Shown piece by piece: positions 46,480 through 60,600 of a stretch of 64,000 bases of DNA. Origin of the DNA: Symbiodinium microadriaticum (lineage: Eukaryota > Sar > Dinophyceae > Suessiales > Symbiodiniaceae). The notes beneath the pieces are model-generated. The model did not search any database, was not told the DNA's origin, and saw nothing but the letters and a program-made list of their open reading frames with translations. The stretch lies in NCBI GenBank assembly GCA_001939145.1, contig LSRX01000499.1, positions 378,453 through 442,452 on the forward strand. The letters run 5' to 3'. Positions within the stretch are counted from its first letter, which is position 1. The number at the start of each line of letters is the position of its first letter. A program made the position numbers and the translations under genes.

Positions 46480-48740
46480 CGAACGGATGCAAAGATGATG
46501 GAAAGAAGGCAGGAAGGAAGGCAGGAAGGAAGGATACACGGATGGATTCGGTGATCGGTAATGCTCGATGAAACCTCGCCTTCTGGACGTATGTAGGGCT
46601 TCTCAGGCGTGACTCGAGGAAGCTGCACGAACATAAGAAGTGCATCACAAGATCTACCGCAAACACAATTAAAGCACATGAAAGCACTTTGACTCTCGAA
46701 GATGACTGCTCTGGCAGGCAAACGAAGTCTTCTCCAACACACGGTGGCAATCATGCGTATAAGCTTAGGATAATGTGATTAACCCTTACACTTAATTAAT
46801 AGATTGGGAAGACAAGTCTGGGAACCCGGCGAAGTGGGCCTGAACAAGTGCTTCCCTTTTGTGGGCCTCACAGTGCGGGAACAGATTAGAATGAGAAGAC
46901 GCCGCCAGAGCCAGACTGGCTGAGCACCACAACGCCGTAGGGCCACGGCAGGCACGGCCATGACCAAAAGCTCTTTTCGCCCGAGCTGCGCAAGCAGTGT
47001 GATCTCTGTGGTCAGGGGTCTTCAAGTTTTCATGGTTTCTGCTCTTTCGGTGCTACAGCGACGGGACCAACACTTGAGAGGCTTGTTGCTGGGGGGGTCG
47101 TGGCGCAACTCCTGAGCCAACGATAGTCACGAGCACTCAGCTGCAGAAGATTAAGATGGCAGCTCAAGCATCATGTCATCCTCGTGCGCACACAGAATAT
47201 AGCGGCACAGGACAGGATACAATTCAGTTTATCGCAGTTGCCGGCTGGCATCCTCTTGCCTGCTCCGCTTGGTCCGAACGGGCCGAGAGAAGTGTGCAGG
47301 CTCGTGGACTTTGGCTTGCCGCCCGAATTAAGCACCAAGCTAGCCTCACATCTCGCCCTCACAAACTAAATCGACGATCCTCCCTCCAACTCTGACTTCA
47401 TGCTCCAAGACACCAGGACTGCAGCAGGGCTCAAGCTACCGCCGAACAGAAGGCAGGCATCATTGAGGTGTGCAGCTGAGCGTGTCCTGAATTGCACCGA
47501 CTAGATGCAAGGCAGACCCACAGCAGATATGCCAGTAATGCAAGTATCGGCATGTAAGAGAATATTCGGGCTGATATTGGGTGGAATCAGGGGAGGATCC
47601 CTTCGGAAGGGGCGAAGGGAAGGAAGAAGGCGCAATCCGTCACGTGCATTTTTCCAGTTTTATTCCTAGTCCTCCTTACTTGACCTGGATGTGTTGGGCT
47701 TTGTGCATTCAATATCCGAAAGTTTCGCATCCTACACGCTGAACCGTCCATGAAGCTTGGGTTGCATGCTACGCTACTGGTTCAGGCTTGATTTTCCAAG
47801 GTGAGCACCTGTTCCTGCTGGTGGTCGACATTTTTGCTTTTCTGGCTGCCCCGACCACCTATCATCTCCGAAGAGCAGTAGATGGACCGGTGCGTTGAAT
47901 GCTGGTCGCATGCGTTCGGGAATGATGGAATGTCTCCTGCACTATGTCACTATGCACCTCGCAACCCTGCAATGACCAGCCGAGAAAAGAACAGATTCGC
48001 TTGGAGAAGCGCATTAGCGGCTAGCGTCCTGGGGCTTCCCACGAAGCAGGTCACAGCAGGCCTTCACGCTCTGCTCCAACCTTCGGACCTTGGCGTGTTT
48101 TGCAGCCGCTGCGCTGGTGGCGGCTGCGAGCTTTGTTTAGACCAATGCAGGCACGGGCTCATCTCCAGCAATTTTGGCAATTTCTTCAGATTGTCTGCGC
48201 TCCGCATCTTGCAGCTCAGACTTCAGCTGTGTAATCCTTTGCTGTCTCCAACATAGAACGACGTGAAGAAGAACCACCCTTCCCGGCACGTAGTTCCCAC
48301 GTCCGCGTGCAATGCCGGACCGGAGCTTGTCGTGCTCTACTTCCAGCCGTGCGGATGCTGACCCTGTACTACGCACATCACCCCCATCCCACACATGCCC
48401 AGATGATCCAAGGGTCTCCGCATCCTGATTCATGTAGAAAGTTTCTGAGTAATCTGAACGATAGCCTCGGCCAAAACACGGCCAGAGGACCATTCATTAT
48501 AAGGAACGACAACGCAAGACCACCGAGACAGGCCACATACCCACAGATACCTGTGCCGCGAGTCGAGATCATCGACATTGATCCTTGGACGACTCGGCTG
48601 TCAGGTACTTCTGCTTCCATCGGTAATATCGAGTGTAATACCGGTAGCTTGACAATCGGATGCCTCCGTGGGTAGAGCTGTAGGCTATGGCGGCTACGGC
48701 TTCAGCTTCCCTGACCTCTGACAAAACGGCCTGTCCATGC
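46480..48740. other. no recognised gene
   Basis: Contains an AAGG-type repeat (about 46,495-46,535) and short frames. Minus-strand frames near 48,140-48,240 (QLKSELQDAERRQSEEIAKI, coiled-coil-like) and 48,570-48,740 (VREAEAVAAIAYSSTHGG) may be exons of the membrane-protein gene at 48,750-48,990. Confidence 0.4.
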
Positions 48741-48749
48741 GAACCTTGC

Positions 48750-48990
48750 AAGGCCTCTGTTTCGGACATGGGAAATGGTGCAAACGGGAGTCAGCAACGC
48801 AGCCTGGCAAATAAGGAGGACGGCGCACAGGCAGAGACCGCCTGAATATACACTCCACAACTCGAAGATGGCCTCGGCACACTGGCTGGCTTGAACGATG
48901 GCGTGCTGCACCACTCCCGGCGACACCCTTCCGAAGCAATCCTTGAGAGCTCGGCAGACGCCAGAAAGATCACAACGAAAGGCAGCGCAA
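48750..48990 (-). CDS. candidate exon, membrane protein, unknown
   Basis: A frame gives CRALKDCFGRVSPGVVQHAI, then CAEAIFELWSVYSGG and LCLCAVLLICQAALLTPVC, with one clear hydrophobic segment. A second hydrophobic stretch, FPGLFALPFVVIFLASAEL, lies just upstream. No family is recognised. Confidence 0.4.
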
Positions 48991-50050
48991 AGAGGCCTGG
49001 GAAACTAACACTCAAACTGAGCGTCAAAGTGAGAGTCGCTCAATCTCGTTACGCTTTCGCAGCCTCATAGGCATGTGCAATCATGTGTAACCACTCGAAC
49101 ACTCTGCAAGGTTAGGCATGTCACGCCTTCAGAGGTTTAGGAAGGGGACACTCCTGTCCCTGAGTGTGTGTCGCGGAAGGTTTCGCACCAAGTTTGGGAA
49201 ATCTCGCGGCTTCTGCACGTTATCTCACGTGCCTGGATCCGCTTGCAATCCAAGATTGAGGAGTCTAGCACATCACATGAAGCATTGCGGAGCTCAGGCT
49301 CGCGCAAGTCTTCCACTTCGATCCCTCGAGAGACATTCCAGCCAGCCATGTTCGTGGCACCGATGGTCTCAATGCAAAGCGCACGCAAAGCCTGCCATGT
49401 TGCTGATTCGCAGGATCTCGTTCCAAGCTACGCGACGGCCTTACGATTCAAGACAGATGCTAGTTTTTTCTGCTCGCGTCCAGTCTAGCCGAGCCTTGTC
49501 AAGCTTAGTCTAGTTTCCTGACTCTTGCCTTGCCGCACGTGGCAAGGATGCACCTACTTCTTGCACTCACGAACTTGAACCCCGATACATCCGCCTCTTG
49601 CTACAAGGCACGGTCTGATCCTCGCCGTTTCGGCAGATGCGCTCACTATCCTATCTGCTGGGTGCACCGCAGCCAACTCCAATTTGAATCAGCTGGCCCG
49701 AGGCCAGCCGAATCTTTCATGGCTTCGGCAGGTCTAGGCACCCTCAGAGCGCCGTCACTACCGTCACTACACACTCCCTCAGCCCGGCCTGGCACGGCAC
49801 TGCTGAAGACCTAAGCGTGCCAAAGGCTCCTTGAACCAGGGAGTCCATCGACTGCATTCAACAACAAACTGGAAAAGGCAGGCAGTCCTGGAGCTCGTAA
49901 AACTTGGTGTACATACCAATGGTCAAGTTCCTCGCAAACTGCACTTGAAAGTTCTGCACCCACCCCTCTCAGACCTATGTCGGACTGCAGCATTCACCGG
50001 AGTGAGTGGGAACGCATCTGCATTACAACGTCAGTCAAACTGACCCTGGC
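48991..50050. other. no recognised gene
   Basis: Only short frames without motifs. The sequence between the two membrane-protein candidates could be intronic or intergenic. Confidence 0.35.
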
Positions 50051-50400
50051 TTACGCAGCTTTGCAATCACGGCTCAGCAGCACCAAGGAAAAAATTGAGG
50101 TAGCGAAGAGCATTATCACAGTCGTCACGATCAGCAAAAGGTGGCTTCCGTCACCGGTGTACATCTCGATTCCGAAATCCAGAGTCTGTTGGTGACCGAT
50201 ATCGAGGCCTGATATGCTTTCTGCTCCGTCGCTGTCTGTGAGGAAGAGAGCTTGGAACAGATTGAGCAACACCTTGCAACGGCTTGGAACAGAAGCTTCA
50301 CTGTGCGAGCTGTTCCCGAAGTTACAGCCGGCAGGCATACCCCGGACTCCGATCTTCGTCCTTCAGCGTCAGGAATGTCAGGGCGAACGTCACAAACATC
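50051..50400 (-). CDS. candidate exons, membrane protein, unknown
   Basis: One frame (about 50,398-50,335) gives MMFVTFALTFLTLKDEDRSP. The next (about 50,270-50,051) gives LLNLFQALFLTDSDGAESI, then SHLLLIVTTVIMLFATSIFS and a stop. The two hydrophobic segments suggest a membrane protein. It lies downstream of the OSCA-like gene on the same strand but is not needed to complete it. Confidence 0.4.
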
Positions 50401-51614
50401 ATACCTGAGCTGTGAATTCGACTCTGGCTTCATTCGAAAGCTTTTGGACAGGACATGTCGGTGTCGGGACACCCCCCTCCCATGCAAACTCCCCTCTGCT
50501 ACCCGAAGACTGCTCTTCGCGCTTATGCACGCGAGGTTTCGCGATCGGTTCAGCAACGGGCGAGCGGGAGCACGGGGGAGGGACAGCTCCGAAGCCCGCA
50601 GCCAGCATGCGCCGGCACAGTTCGAACATTCGTGGGGTGAACAGGAAGGGACGAGTGTGTTCAGCGGAGGGGATGAGCCAGGCCGCTCCCTACTCCAAAC
50701 GTCCGCCTCCTTACTGGCTCGCTGGTTAAGCGCGCGGTGGACGGCTCTAATCTGAACCCTTGAATGCGCCCCCTTTTTCGACCGTTTCCTTGCTGGCGTT
50801 GATGGGCGCCTCTCGGGCTGTCTCTGTTTCTCTTTCTTCCCACAGGTGCCTCTCTCTCTCTCTGCAATTGCATGCCCCTCCTTCCCCAAATTGCGAAGCT
50901 GAGGCTCCCATGAAGGTGAACATCGGCGTGATCGGCGCGAAAGACTGTATAACGGCGATGATCAATGGTCCAACCAACGGGTTCGCTCTCAGCTCTGAGA
51001 TGATCGCGAGGCATCTGTCACCAAAGACACAGCGAAAGCTTCACAGTTTAACATGCAGTGACTTTCTTCAACATGTTCGAAAGACGGACAGAGTGCACAG
51101 GACGCTCTGCTCTGCAACTGTCTGTGACCGTCTCGCGGCGGATTCGGCTGCGGGCAGAAATGCAGGCAGCATACAAAAAACAACAGCCACGTTTGGTGAG
51201 GACACTTGTTGTGGTTGGAGGCTCCAGATCACGAATGCATGAGTCAAAAGCCTTCAGAGCATTCACGATGGATCGACGACGGATCTACATCCAAGCTTCC
51301 CAGTGCGGTGGGCTGGGGGCCTTCTGTCCCCTCTTAAAGGATCCAGCGGACAACTACTCTCCGCCGCCACACAGAGAAATGCCCTGGCCTCAAAAGCAAA
51401 TTTAGCGCCAGAAGCACTTTTGCTCTTGGAGTGCCCACGATGTCGCCGAGAAGAAATAAACCAAGAAGCGCGAACCTGAGAGGTTAGGAATGGTAAAAGC
51501 ATCACGATACTACCAAGACTGCATCGGCATCTTGTTTCCGCTTCCCAAAGCGAGCTGGAGTGAGTCGCACGACACCTGCCACAAGCTAAGCATCTGCCGA
51601 GCGGACCTGGAGGT
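50401..51614. other. no recognised gene
   Basis: Short frames on both strands without motifs. Probably intergenic between the OSCA-like gene and the membrane-protein candidate. Confidence 0.35.
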
Positions 51615-54600
51615 TCACTCATCAAGCTCTGGCTGTCTGTAATTCTCACCGGAAGAGGGGCGCTTGTTGCGGGTCTCCGGCATCTTCAATATCTCTTCGA
51701 ACTGGACGTGTCGCCAACGGTATCTTCTCCGGAAGGTGTTATTCGACCACTGCACGAACACCAAACTGCTGGCCGACACGGCGCCGGGAATCCAGTTGCC
51801 AGAACGCTCAGCAAGCACTCCAGTCATCAACAGAACAAAGATGAACAGGCCCTGAAGGACATGTCGCAGGCTCGTTACAAAGAAAACTCCTCCCGAATCT
51901 GACTTGACAGACTCCACCTCCCTGAATAGAAAACCTTGCGTTGCAAGACATATGGCGAACATCATAAGGCCAAGAAATGAAATCAAAGGAGACAGTGTGC
52001 AAAATGTGAGAACCGTGACAAGATGTAGGGATGCACGGGCAGAGCGCGAGCCGATCCCGAAGTATGTCTGGTCTTCGGGTTCACTTCTTACTTTGGCATC
52101 GGCTGGGCCATGGAAAGTGCGGAATGCCATGTACTTCATAAGCTGTGACAGTCTCAGTGCTGCCGTCGCATAGGCAGCCATCTGCATCGGAATGAAGTTA
52201 AGGTAAAAGTGTGTGCTTTGCGGCATGTTCCTGGCCAACAAGCTGGGCGCATCGAAAGGATGTTGGAGTAGATATTGACCGGTTGCCATAATGGAGGAGC
52301 CAATCGCCGTGACAAGCAGCACGAAGACACACAAGAAGCAGAAGTACCACACCTGTGCGGACGGTTCCATGCAAGCTCAGGCGATAGGTCGCTAATTCCT
52401 ACTCATTTCTGCGCCGACCCTTCCTGTAGGAAAGCTTGGGGGCCCTACGTCCAAGTCTGACCGTAAGCGCAGCTAGCGAGGCCGCCGCGAGTTGAGGCTC
52501 ATGCTTGTTGGGCTCGTTGGGACTGCAAGCAGATTTGGTTGGGTGACTGTTCGATTCCGCTTGCAGCCGGCTTGCAGCCTGCTACTTTGTACATTGGCCG
52601 ACTGCGTGGGAAAAGATGCTGCCGTTGCCGTTGGCCTTGCGAAACTAGGAAGCGCTGGACACCCCGAAAGTGCCCACCTTGTTTAGCCACACGCGATCAC
52701 TCCCACCGACGCCAGTCCGGCAGGCTTGCAACCCCCAATCTTGGCGTGCGACTTCTAAACGGTGTGCCCTTTTGACATCACCCGTCAATCCAAACGCACG
52801 CGGCATGATTCTCAAGGCTGTCCTGAGGTCGCCTGCTGTGGGCGATCGCAACTGGTCTCGCACCGTGATAGACGAGTTAACACCCACTCCTTGGGTGCCG
52901 TCATGAACCACTCTGTAGGTGCCATCACGTTTCTCGATGGCTCCCAGTGAAGCCAAGGCCAGCCTGTCCCCATACTCTGCCAGGGCCTCCTCCAGCGAAA
53001 CTTCTACCATTGCGCCTAGAGCCGCCTCCTCGAGAAATTGTTTCTGGACTTCCGCAGCATTTTCACGAGCAGACAAATAGTTGTCTCGCTCGGACTGCGC
53101 ATGCTCTGCATCGTCATCATACTTGCGCGAGCCGGTCTTTTCTTCAAACACAGCTGGCACACGAGGAAGCTCTGCTCCGACACCGATGCGGACACCTTTT
53201 GCAAAGGAGTTTTCGGCCGTGTCATAGGCTGCGTAGTCCGGATCACCAGACATGCGCAAAAGCTCTTCTATGGCAGCCAAATAGAACGGCTGTCCTTCTG
53301 ACACTTCTCGCACAGGCAGAGTTGACCCCGCAGACTCAAGACTGCTGAAAACAAGCTCACGCCCAGCCTCGATGACTTCAGCAGAAAATGGACACGCAAC
53401 TACTTTGCCCGCAGCCAGCTTGATGGCAATCGTGCGCACATCCAGAACACCATGCAGCAACTTCAGAAGGTCTGCGCCTACCTTGTCCGCGAAAGCTAGC
53501 GACGGGGTGTCCGCAGAGCTCAGGCGGCCATCTGCCAGGAGAACAGAGCCCAAAGCCATCAGTGAAGGGTCGCTTGCGAAGAAGGTTTGACCACATTGCT
53601 GCTCCGTGTCCACGCAGTCCGTGCTCTAAGATAGCTGGATCTTTGGCTTTGGCGAAGCAAGGCGCATGCGAGCCACCGTCCACCTCCAGCGGACGAGCTT
53701 CCAGTTCTGCGCTGGCCGGAGCCGGAAGATGAGACCCCCCCGTAGGCGAGGTCCGGCCAGCTTCAGACCCTAGTCACTCCGCAGTCAGCGCAGGCGCTGC
53801 AGGCGCCATCGCAGCATCACGCTTCACGTAGGGACATGCGCTGTAGGAGTGGGGCTGCAGACACCGCTGGCAGAAATGCGAGAACTTGCAATCTTTGTGG
53901 GGGCAACCGGCCTTCTTTTGGAATCGGAAGCAGAGACTCGTGATGGTCTTCATAACTTTTCCCTTGCCATCGCCCTTCTTGCCGAGGCCTTTCCCCGCAC
54001 CCTTCCAGCCGGCCAGAGCCTCGACATGCCCAGCGCCACCTCGGCTGCCAGCACAACCACCAAGAGAGAAAGGGGTCACGAAGTGGAAGGCGAAGAGGTC
54101 CGGAGCTGCACAGGCTGCCTTCAGAGCAGCGCCAAGATCGCTCACGGCGCCATCACGAACAGACTGATATGCTCGTTTGCGCAGCTCTGATTCATACTTG
54201 AGAATCAAACCCCACTTAGGAACACGACCATCCTCCGCCTTTAAGCCTGCAGCCTTATCTCCAAGCACGAAATCAGAGAGTCTACGAAAGGCATCCACGA
54301 TGCTTTCAGGCAACCAAGAGCGAGTCGCGTGCGTGGATCGGATCATGTGCCACGCAAGCCCGAGACGACGATGACGAAGGCGCAGCTCTTCCGGGGTGGC
54401 TGGCGGCACTGTCATGGTGCGCCCCGGTTTGATCCGCAGACACGAAGAAGCTGGGTCAATTACGGCAGCATAGGCTTCAGTCTCGGCATCTTCTAAGCTA
54501 GTTGCATCTCGAAGATCTTCAACGACTGGATTGTTCTCCTCAACCTGCTCGAGCTTCTGAGCCTACAAAGACTTGCTGGGCAACTCCTTGTCGGACAAGG

Positions 54601-57600
54601 TGCCACGGGCCACGGTAGTCTTCCAAAGCACGGCGCATGGCCGCGTACTCCGATGTTTGCACCACTCTGTCCTGCACCCCAAGTTTGGACTCCGCGCGGT
54701 TCTTGTCCGTCACACTCAACTGCCGCCGGCACGCGTCCCAGACAGAGAGGAGCAAGGCCATGTGCACACGCGACTCTGCAAAGCTTGACGAACCTCTGGA
54801 CGAGTATCACCCACGCCCGCAAAGACATGCACTGAAGTAAAGCCCTTGCGATAGCTGAACGGAAGTTGGCACACCCACGTCGTCCATGAGGAACTTCAGG
54901 TCCGAGTCGGCTTTAGCCAGCATCGCTGCATCTGTAGTAGAGTCTGCTATGGACGACCACGAACAGAGTGTACCTGCAGGGCGTAAACTCAGAAGAAGGG
55001 AAGTGGGAGCAAGGAAAATTGTCCGCACAACCCGGCCGGCATATCAGTAAACGGGCCCGTCCGGGCCCCAAACACACAGTCAACTGGAAACCTGTCGACA
55101 GAGTACTTACTGCAGCAGAACAGCCGCACCCTATATACCACGCCTGCAAACACAAGATAAGGAAGCTGCTAGCTACACGCCGGCAAAATGCAAGTGATTG
55201 AGCCGAAGGAAAATGACCATACAGCGCAAACGTCACTGAGCCTGGTGACAGTACGCTGCCCGAAAAGCACTAGCGTAGCAAAGGACACGCCGAAAAAGAA
55301 ATTCTACGGCAGTGACACGCCGCACACATTTGCTCAACTGAGAAAGAGCACTCCTCACTGCCACAGCAGTCAGAGAGGCCGCTGTAGCGAGAACAAGTGT
55401 GCAACCTACGTACCTGGCAATCAGCAAGTCGTTGCGAAAGGCACGCTCAGTCTTCACTACTATACTGCTGCCGCAAGAACTGCTGTCACAACCATCACTT
55501 TCACTGGAAACAGCCCCATCTCCAGCATCCTCACCCGGATTCTCCCCGTTCCGCCAGCAATGCTTACAAGCGGAGTCGTACACAGCATCCTGAAGCTCAA
55601 ACACCGGTAACATTTCGCGCAGATCCCTGGCAGCTGTGCCGCATCCTCCTTTGCGATGCAGCCGACGTAGGCGACCTTTACCTACAATGGCAATGTAGAA
55701 AGGCGGTAGGTCCTCTGCTTGGGCCTGCAGAATTGCCGGCATAGGCGCTCTGGCACCCACCTCAGGCGCGTCTGCCGCAGAAGCACTGTTGGGCCGCACA
55801 TAATGGGGTCCCAAGCAAAAACGCAAGCACGACCGCAGTTGAAGAGTCTGTGACTGTGACTGAGCCACAACCACGTTCTCGTAAGAATTCAGCAAGTCCC
55901 AGCGTTCGTCCAAACAGACACCGCGTAAAGCCTCTTCTTGCAGGGACAGCACCACATGACGAGCAGTTCGAACATATTCATCTGACGCAGTCACTATGTG
56001 CCAGCGACCTACGTAATCGCGCTTATCACGCGGCACACCTAGGCTGGCTAATACGGACACCAGCCACGCTCTGAGTGCTCAGTCCAGAAACACAGAGCGG
56101 CCTCTGCCTCAATCCACGGTGGCGAAGAAAGCTGCCAGGTGTGACCATCCCAAGCTGATTTACGCAACAACTTGAAGAATTGCTTCGACAAAGCCAGAGT
56201 CCTTGCGTATGTAGCCATTGAGTGCATAGCCGCTGAACCATCAGCGTTTGGCAACGGCAGAAAGTAATCTCTCTCAAACTGACACTCAGCGGAACACCAA
56301 ATGGACCAACCTTGTTGCAACCAGTCAGGATTCATGAAGAAGACCCTGCAGCTTATAAAAATTGGCCGGAACCGGATACGCTTGCCGGGTCCGCTAGTTT
56401 TCGTGCGATCAAGAACGCCAGATAACCCAAGCGTCGACATCTTCAAAGAGGATGGGTCCAACCCCTCCAGGTCGCTTGCCCGACTAGCTGACCATAGTCG
56501 CAGGGGTTTATAAAAAGCCGAAGCACGCGTGTACAGGGGCAACGATGCATCGACTATTGCAAGCTCAGTCGCGCCGATGATAGACACGGGCACCATAGGA
56601 GCCTTGCGAGTGGGCGGCGCGTGGGCTTGTAACTCGGTCGTAATAACATTGACAGTGTTGCGTAAGATGGCTAGCTCTGACAGCTCGTCGGCCGCGGCAA
56701 CTCCACCCGCCTTTTCCATGAATGCAAAGCAACCCAAAATTGCATTCGGCACGCTGTGTCCACAGGGTCCCGTGGCCAGACCTCACCTGTTGTAGCCAGA
56801 CAAAACGAGCGGAATTTCTTCCACTCGCGGACTCGCTTCCGGATGGTTGAAGCACGCGCAGAACCCAAGCCCAAGGAAAGAGCAAGCTCGGGATTACGAG
56901 CCGAACAGGAATGATCCACCACAGGCAACTTCGCTTCGGAAACCAGGGATGCCAGCTCCTGCCTCCACCGCTCTAGCTCCTGACGCTCGATCTCCACTCT
57001 GGACAACTCGCCCTCAGCCTTCGCCAGAAGCCTGGTACGGTGCGTGCGCTACACACGGCCACGCTTGATGGCCCCGGATATGGAGCGCAACCACCCTGTA
57101 GTGAAAGAAGTAGGCTTCGCCGATACGACCGCCAATTGCAACTTTTGCTTCTTCGTGGCAGCTCGAGACAGCAAGAACTTTGTCGCAGCAGGAATCAGCG
57201 CTCTACGCTTCCGGATCCTTTGTAACTGGTCAGCGGCTCTCAACTGGAGAGTCCAAAGCACACAACGCCAGTGGGCCTTGCTAGCCAGCTCCACGCCCTT
57301 ACAAGTCGTTGCGATAAATGAATCCACATCGTGCAGATCCTCGAAGAAATTTCCCAGCACATCGGGTCCAGGAAGTTGGGCACTCGGCGACACAGACGCT
57401 CTCAACACTTCAGGTAGATCACGCCCCAGGTCTTCACAACTGTAAGACCCTAAATCTCGCACATCCTCTTCTGATGACTCGTCCTCGGTGTCAGAAGCCA
57501 TGAGCGACCGTGAAAGAAAATCGACACAAAACTACACGGTCTGTCCAAGTACTGTACTGTGCCACTTCGGGCACCCGGCTTGAGCACACACGCAGCTGCA

Positions 57601-60600
57601 AAAGTGCCGCAATTCACAACAACGTGTTGCACGGGCGCAACACGCAGTCTCCCTACTCAAATGATTATAATTATAACAACAACGCACGCTAGCACATGCA
57701 CACAGACGCCAGTCCTGCTGCACCCAGGAACCTAAAGCACCGTGCTAGACGATCCCACTTTGATGCACTCGTTCGTGCACCCCGTGAGAAGTCGACCCCC
57801 GGCAAGGGGACGGGCACCCACGTTCTCTCCACCCGCGAGGGTTAAGACGCAAGTGGGGCACGGCGCTCCGAAAACGTCATGGCACCATGCAGGGCCGGCA
57901 TAGCAGCGGCACATGCAAGTGGGCCGGGGGTGGGGGGGCGTCGGGACAGGCCACGATACCAAACTGACAGAATTGATTCGCAACTGGCATCCCGCATTCC
58001 ATGTTTCTTCATGACAACTTTGTCGTACGCTCTTATGGGACCACGCTGCAAGACATGGCTCTGGTGACACACATCTCGACGAAGCATCCGCATGCTGGGA
58101 ACAAGGGACGGTTAAGGTGCAGTAATCCAAGGATTCCACAAAAGAGACTTGACCAACACAATAACATCCAAGCACGAATTGGACATGCAAGATCTCATAT
58201 CACACAAAACCAAACCGTCAAGAGTCCCGGAGAGCGACGCGAGACTGTCATCAACTGCGAAAACATTCAACTGCACACTACTGGGAGTTGTGCCTTGATT
58301 ATTGTAGCATGTCTGGATTGTTGCAGATGTGCCGAAAAAATCTGGGACACATACTGCCGCAACATTGGTTTCACCATGCCTGGTTTAACTTATGCGATCA
58401 AAAGGTCATGAAGCTCAGCAACTCAACAACCTGCGACTAGTCCTAAACAAAATCAGGAAGCTCGTGACGGCTACGATGGCGTGACTGTCTTCCCGGGTGC
58501 AGAGTGAGAGACTCGGCACATGCAAGCATGGTTCGCGGTGGCAGCAGCAGACATATACTTCAAAAAGATCCTGCGCGTAATTCGTACACACAATCAGTAA
58601 CGGGGCGACGGAGTGTGGCCAGTGCCGAGGGAGACAAGCCCCAAGCACAGAGGGCAAACACGGGGCGACCCTAAGGCGTGTGCCAGATGCAGAGGGAACA
58701 GTGTTCCAGCACCGAGCGCTAGCACGCCACCAAGCAGCTACAGTAAGTGATATGCCAGAAGCACGTATCGACCAAGCCGGCGCAACAGAAAACGGCCCAT
58801 AGGCGCAAGCAGGGCAGAGAGCAGCAGGGTAGAGAGCCAGTAGCAAGGCATCAACAACAACCCAATGCCCATAATCTTGGACCGATGGCTCAGCAGGTCA
58901 TGCAGGAGGATTGATAGTCGCATGAACCTTGCCCAGCCCAGAATAGTGTACTGTACCCCAATGTGCAGGTGTGCAGACAAGCATGGCCGCACTGTCCGCG
59001 AGTCCTAAGCTCAGTCAGTGCCACCGGGTGGGGAAAAGGGGGGTGTTCCTCGAGTCACCCACGACTCTTAGTGCCGCCCCGCGGGTCCGCACCCTTTCCA
59101 GCACCAACCCACCCAGCAAGGACAAGCACTAGGGGGCAACTGCTATTCGCAACAGGTCTTCTGTTCACACTACCGGCTCGGCTAACCCTCTAGCCACATT
59201 CTACAACGCGGTCCACTCAAGCCCGAACCAATAGTTGGTAGACTTCCTGCCAAGCTTGACAGTCGTTTGTCGCTCTGCCCACCTGCAGCCGATGCTGTCG
59301 TTCCGCCCCTGTCTTGGAGATAAAGAAGAAAACCAAAATCGGCATCAGCAAAGATGGCAGGACGCTCATAGCCACTGAGAGTGCAAAAGATGCCATGAAG
59401 CCGTTCCACAGCGTGGCCAATGCCGGGAAATGCTCTACCATGACTTTGAAGAAATGTATATGTTTCTCCAGCGTGTTCAGGTTGGCAACAGATTGGATCA
59501 ATGCGACCAGCGGCATGAAGCCCCAGAAGATAAGGAAAATTATGAAATAACCAATGAGCTCCTTGACGGCCTGATGCCCTGGCTCAGTTGCTAAATCTCC
59601 CCACAAGACCTCACTGGGGTTTGGAGCCGTCTCTGCCCGGATGCCATCGTAGTCATCTTCAGCCAACAACTTCTGAGCAACCACAGCTTCACGCTGATGA
59701 TTGAATGTAACGAAAGCATTGGAAGAGTTCTTGTCGTTCAAGCGCAAGAGTTGCTTCCTGTACCTGCTGACCATGCTGGCAGCTGCGGCTTGAAGCTCTT
59801 GGCCCTCAAGCACTCGGCCGGTACCAGTGCGCCAGGATCCCTGGCCCTGACCGTATGCTACTTCTTGCCAATGAAGAAGCTCCCTGGTGTCTTTTACGAA
59901 CTCTATGCACTTCACAGCCTGGCAACCAAAAACACCATCGTCAAAGAACTTACGAAGCGCAGCTTCCGACATCAAACTCTCGGGAATACCTTGCACTAGG
60001 ACTGTTGTTGCACTGGGAACTGGTGATTTGTGCAACCATCTCATGCGCAACGGCGTGAAGTTTCGCTGTGCCAAGTGCACTTGTGCATGGGTAACCACGA
60101 CCACATACCACACAAAGATGGCATGCAGCCAGCACAGCCACGAACCATGTTGCACATTGGCCATGCCCACTTCGCTCAATCGGTCATGACCGGCAGCATC
60201 TCCACCGACACTGGCGTGAAGAGGACATAAAATCAGAATGCAGGGTACACCAATGCTCAAGCATAAACGCATTCCAAGAGCCAAGAACTCGCAATGCATT
60301 GCTGCGTCCAGCCCAGCAACACTTGCCACTTCCTCCGGCGATGCGCTGAAGCTTTTGAGAAACCATGCGAAACAGCCTGGCCGCCCAGGCAACTCCCTGG
60401 GCTTCAACTTCGCGGCCGCTGCATGCAAGTTCTGCAACTCGGAGTCGCGCTGGTATACTGCAGGCAGGAGGCATCGCAAGAGACTTAAACCAAGAATGGC
60501 CATGATCACGATTCCACAGTTCGTCGCCAAAGCAACCAGAAACGTGTCCAAGTCTCCTACTTGGTTCGCGTGCACAGCTGCCACGGCTGCAGCACTTTGA

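Larger units (their letters stand above)
52645..57501 (-). mobile_element. decayed tyrosine-recombinase retroelement inside the channel intron
   Basis: On the minus strand the order is: tyrosine recombinase with a Cys-rich tail (57,501-55,233, broken by one stop and two frameshifts), a Gag-like CCCH zinc-finger ORF (54,415-53,774), and reverse-transcriptase N-terminal motifs (53,613-52,645) that stop abruptly. DIRS-type elements carry recombinase and RT, but there the recombinase comes last. Here it comes first, so this may be a separate type or two fused relics. No terminal repeats were found. The right end near 52,640 looks truncated. Confidence 0.75.

Noticed and set aside
58738..58992. 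Hydrophobic minus frame as an extra channel exon
   Set aside because: The channel alignment is already continuous across the 59,229|52,352 join; this frame has no place in it.
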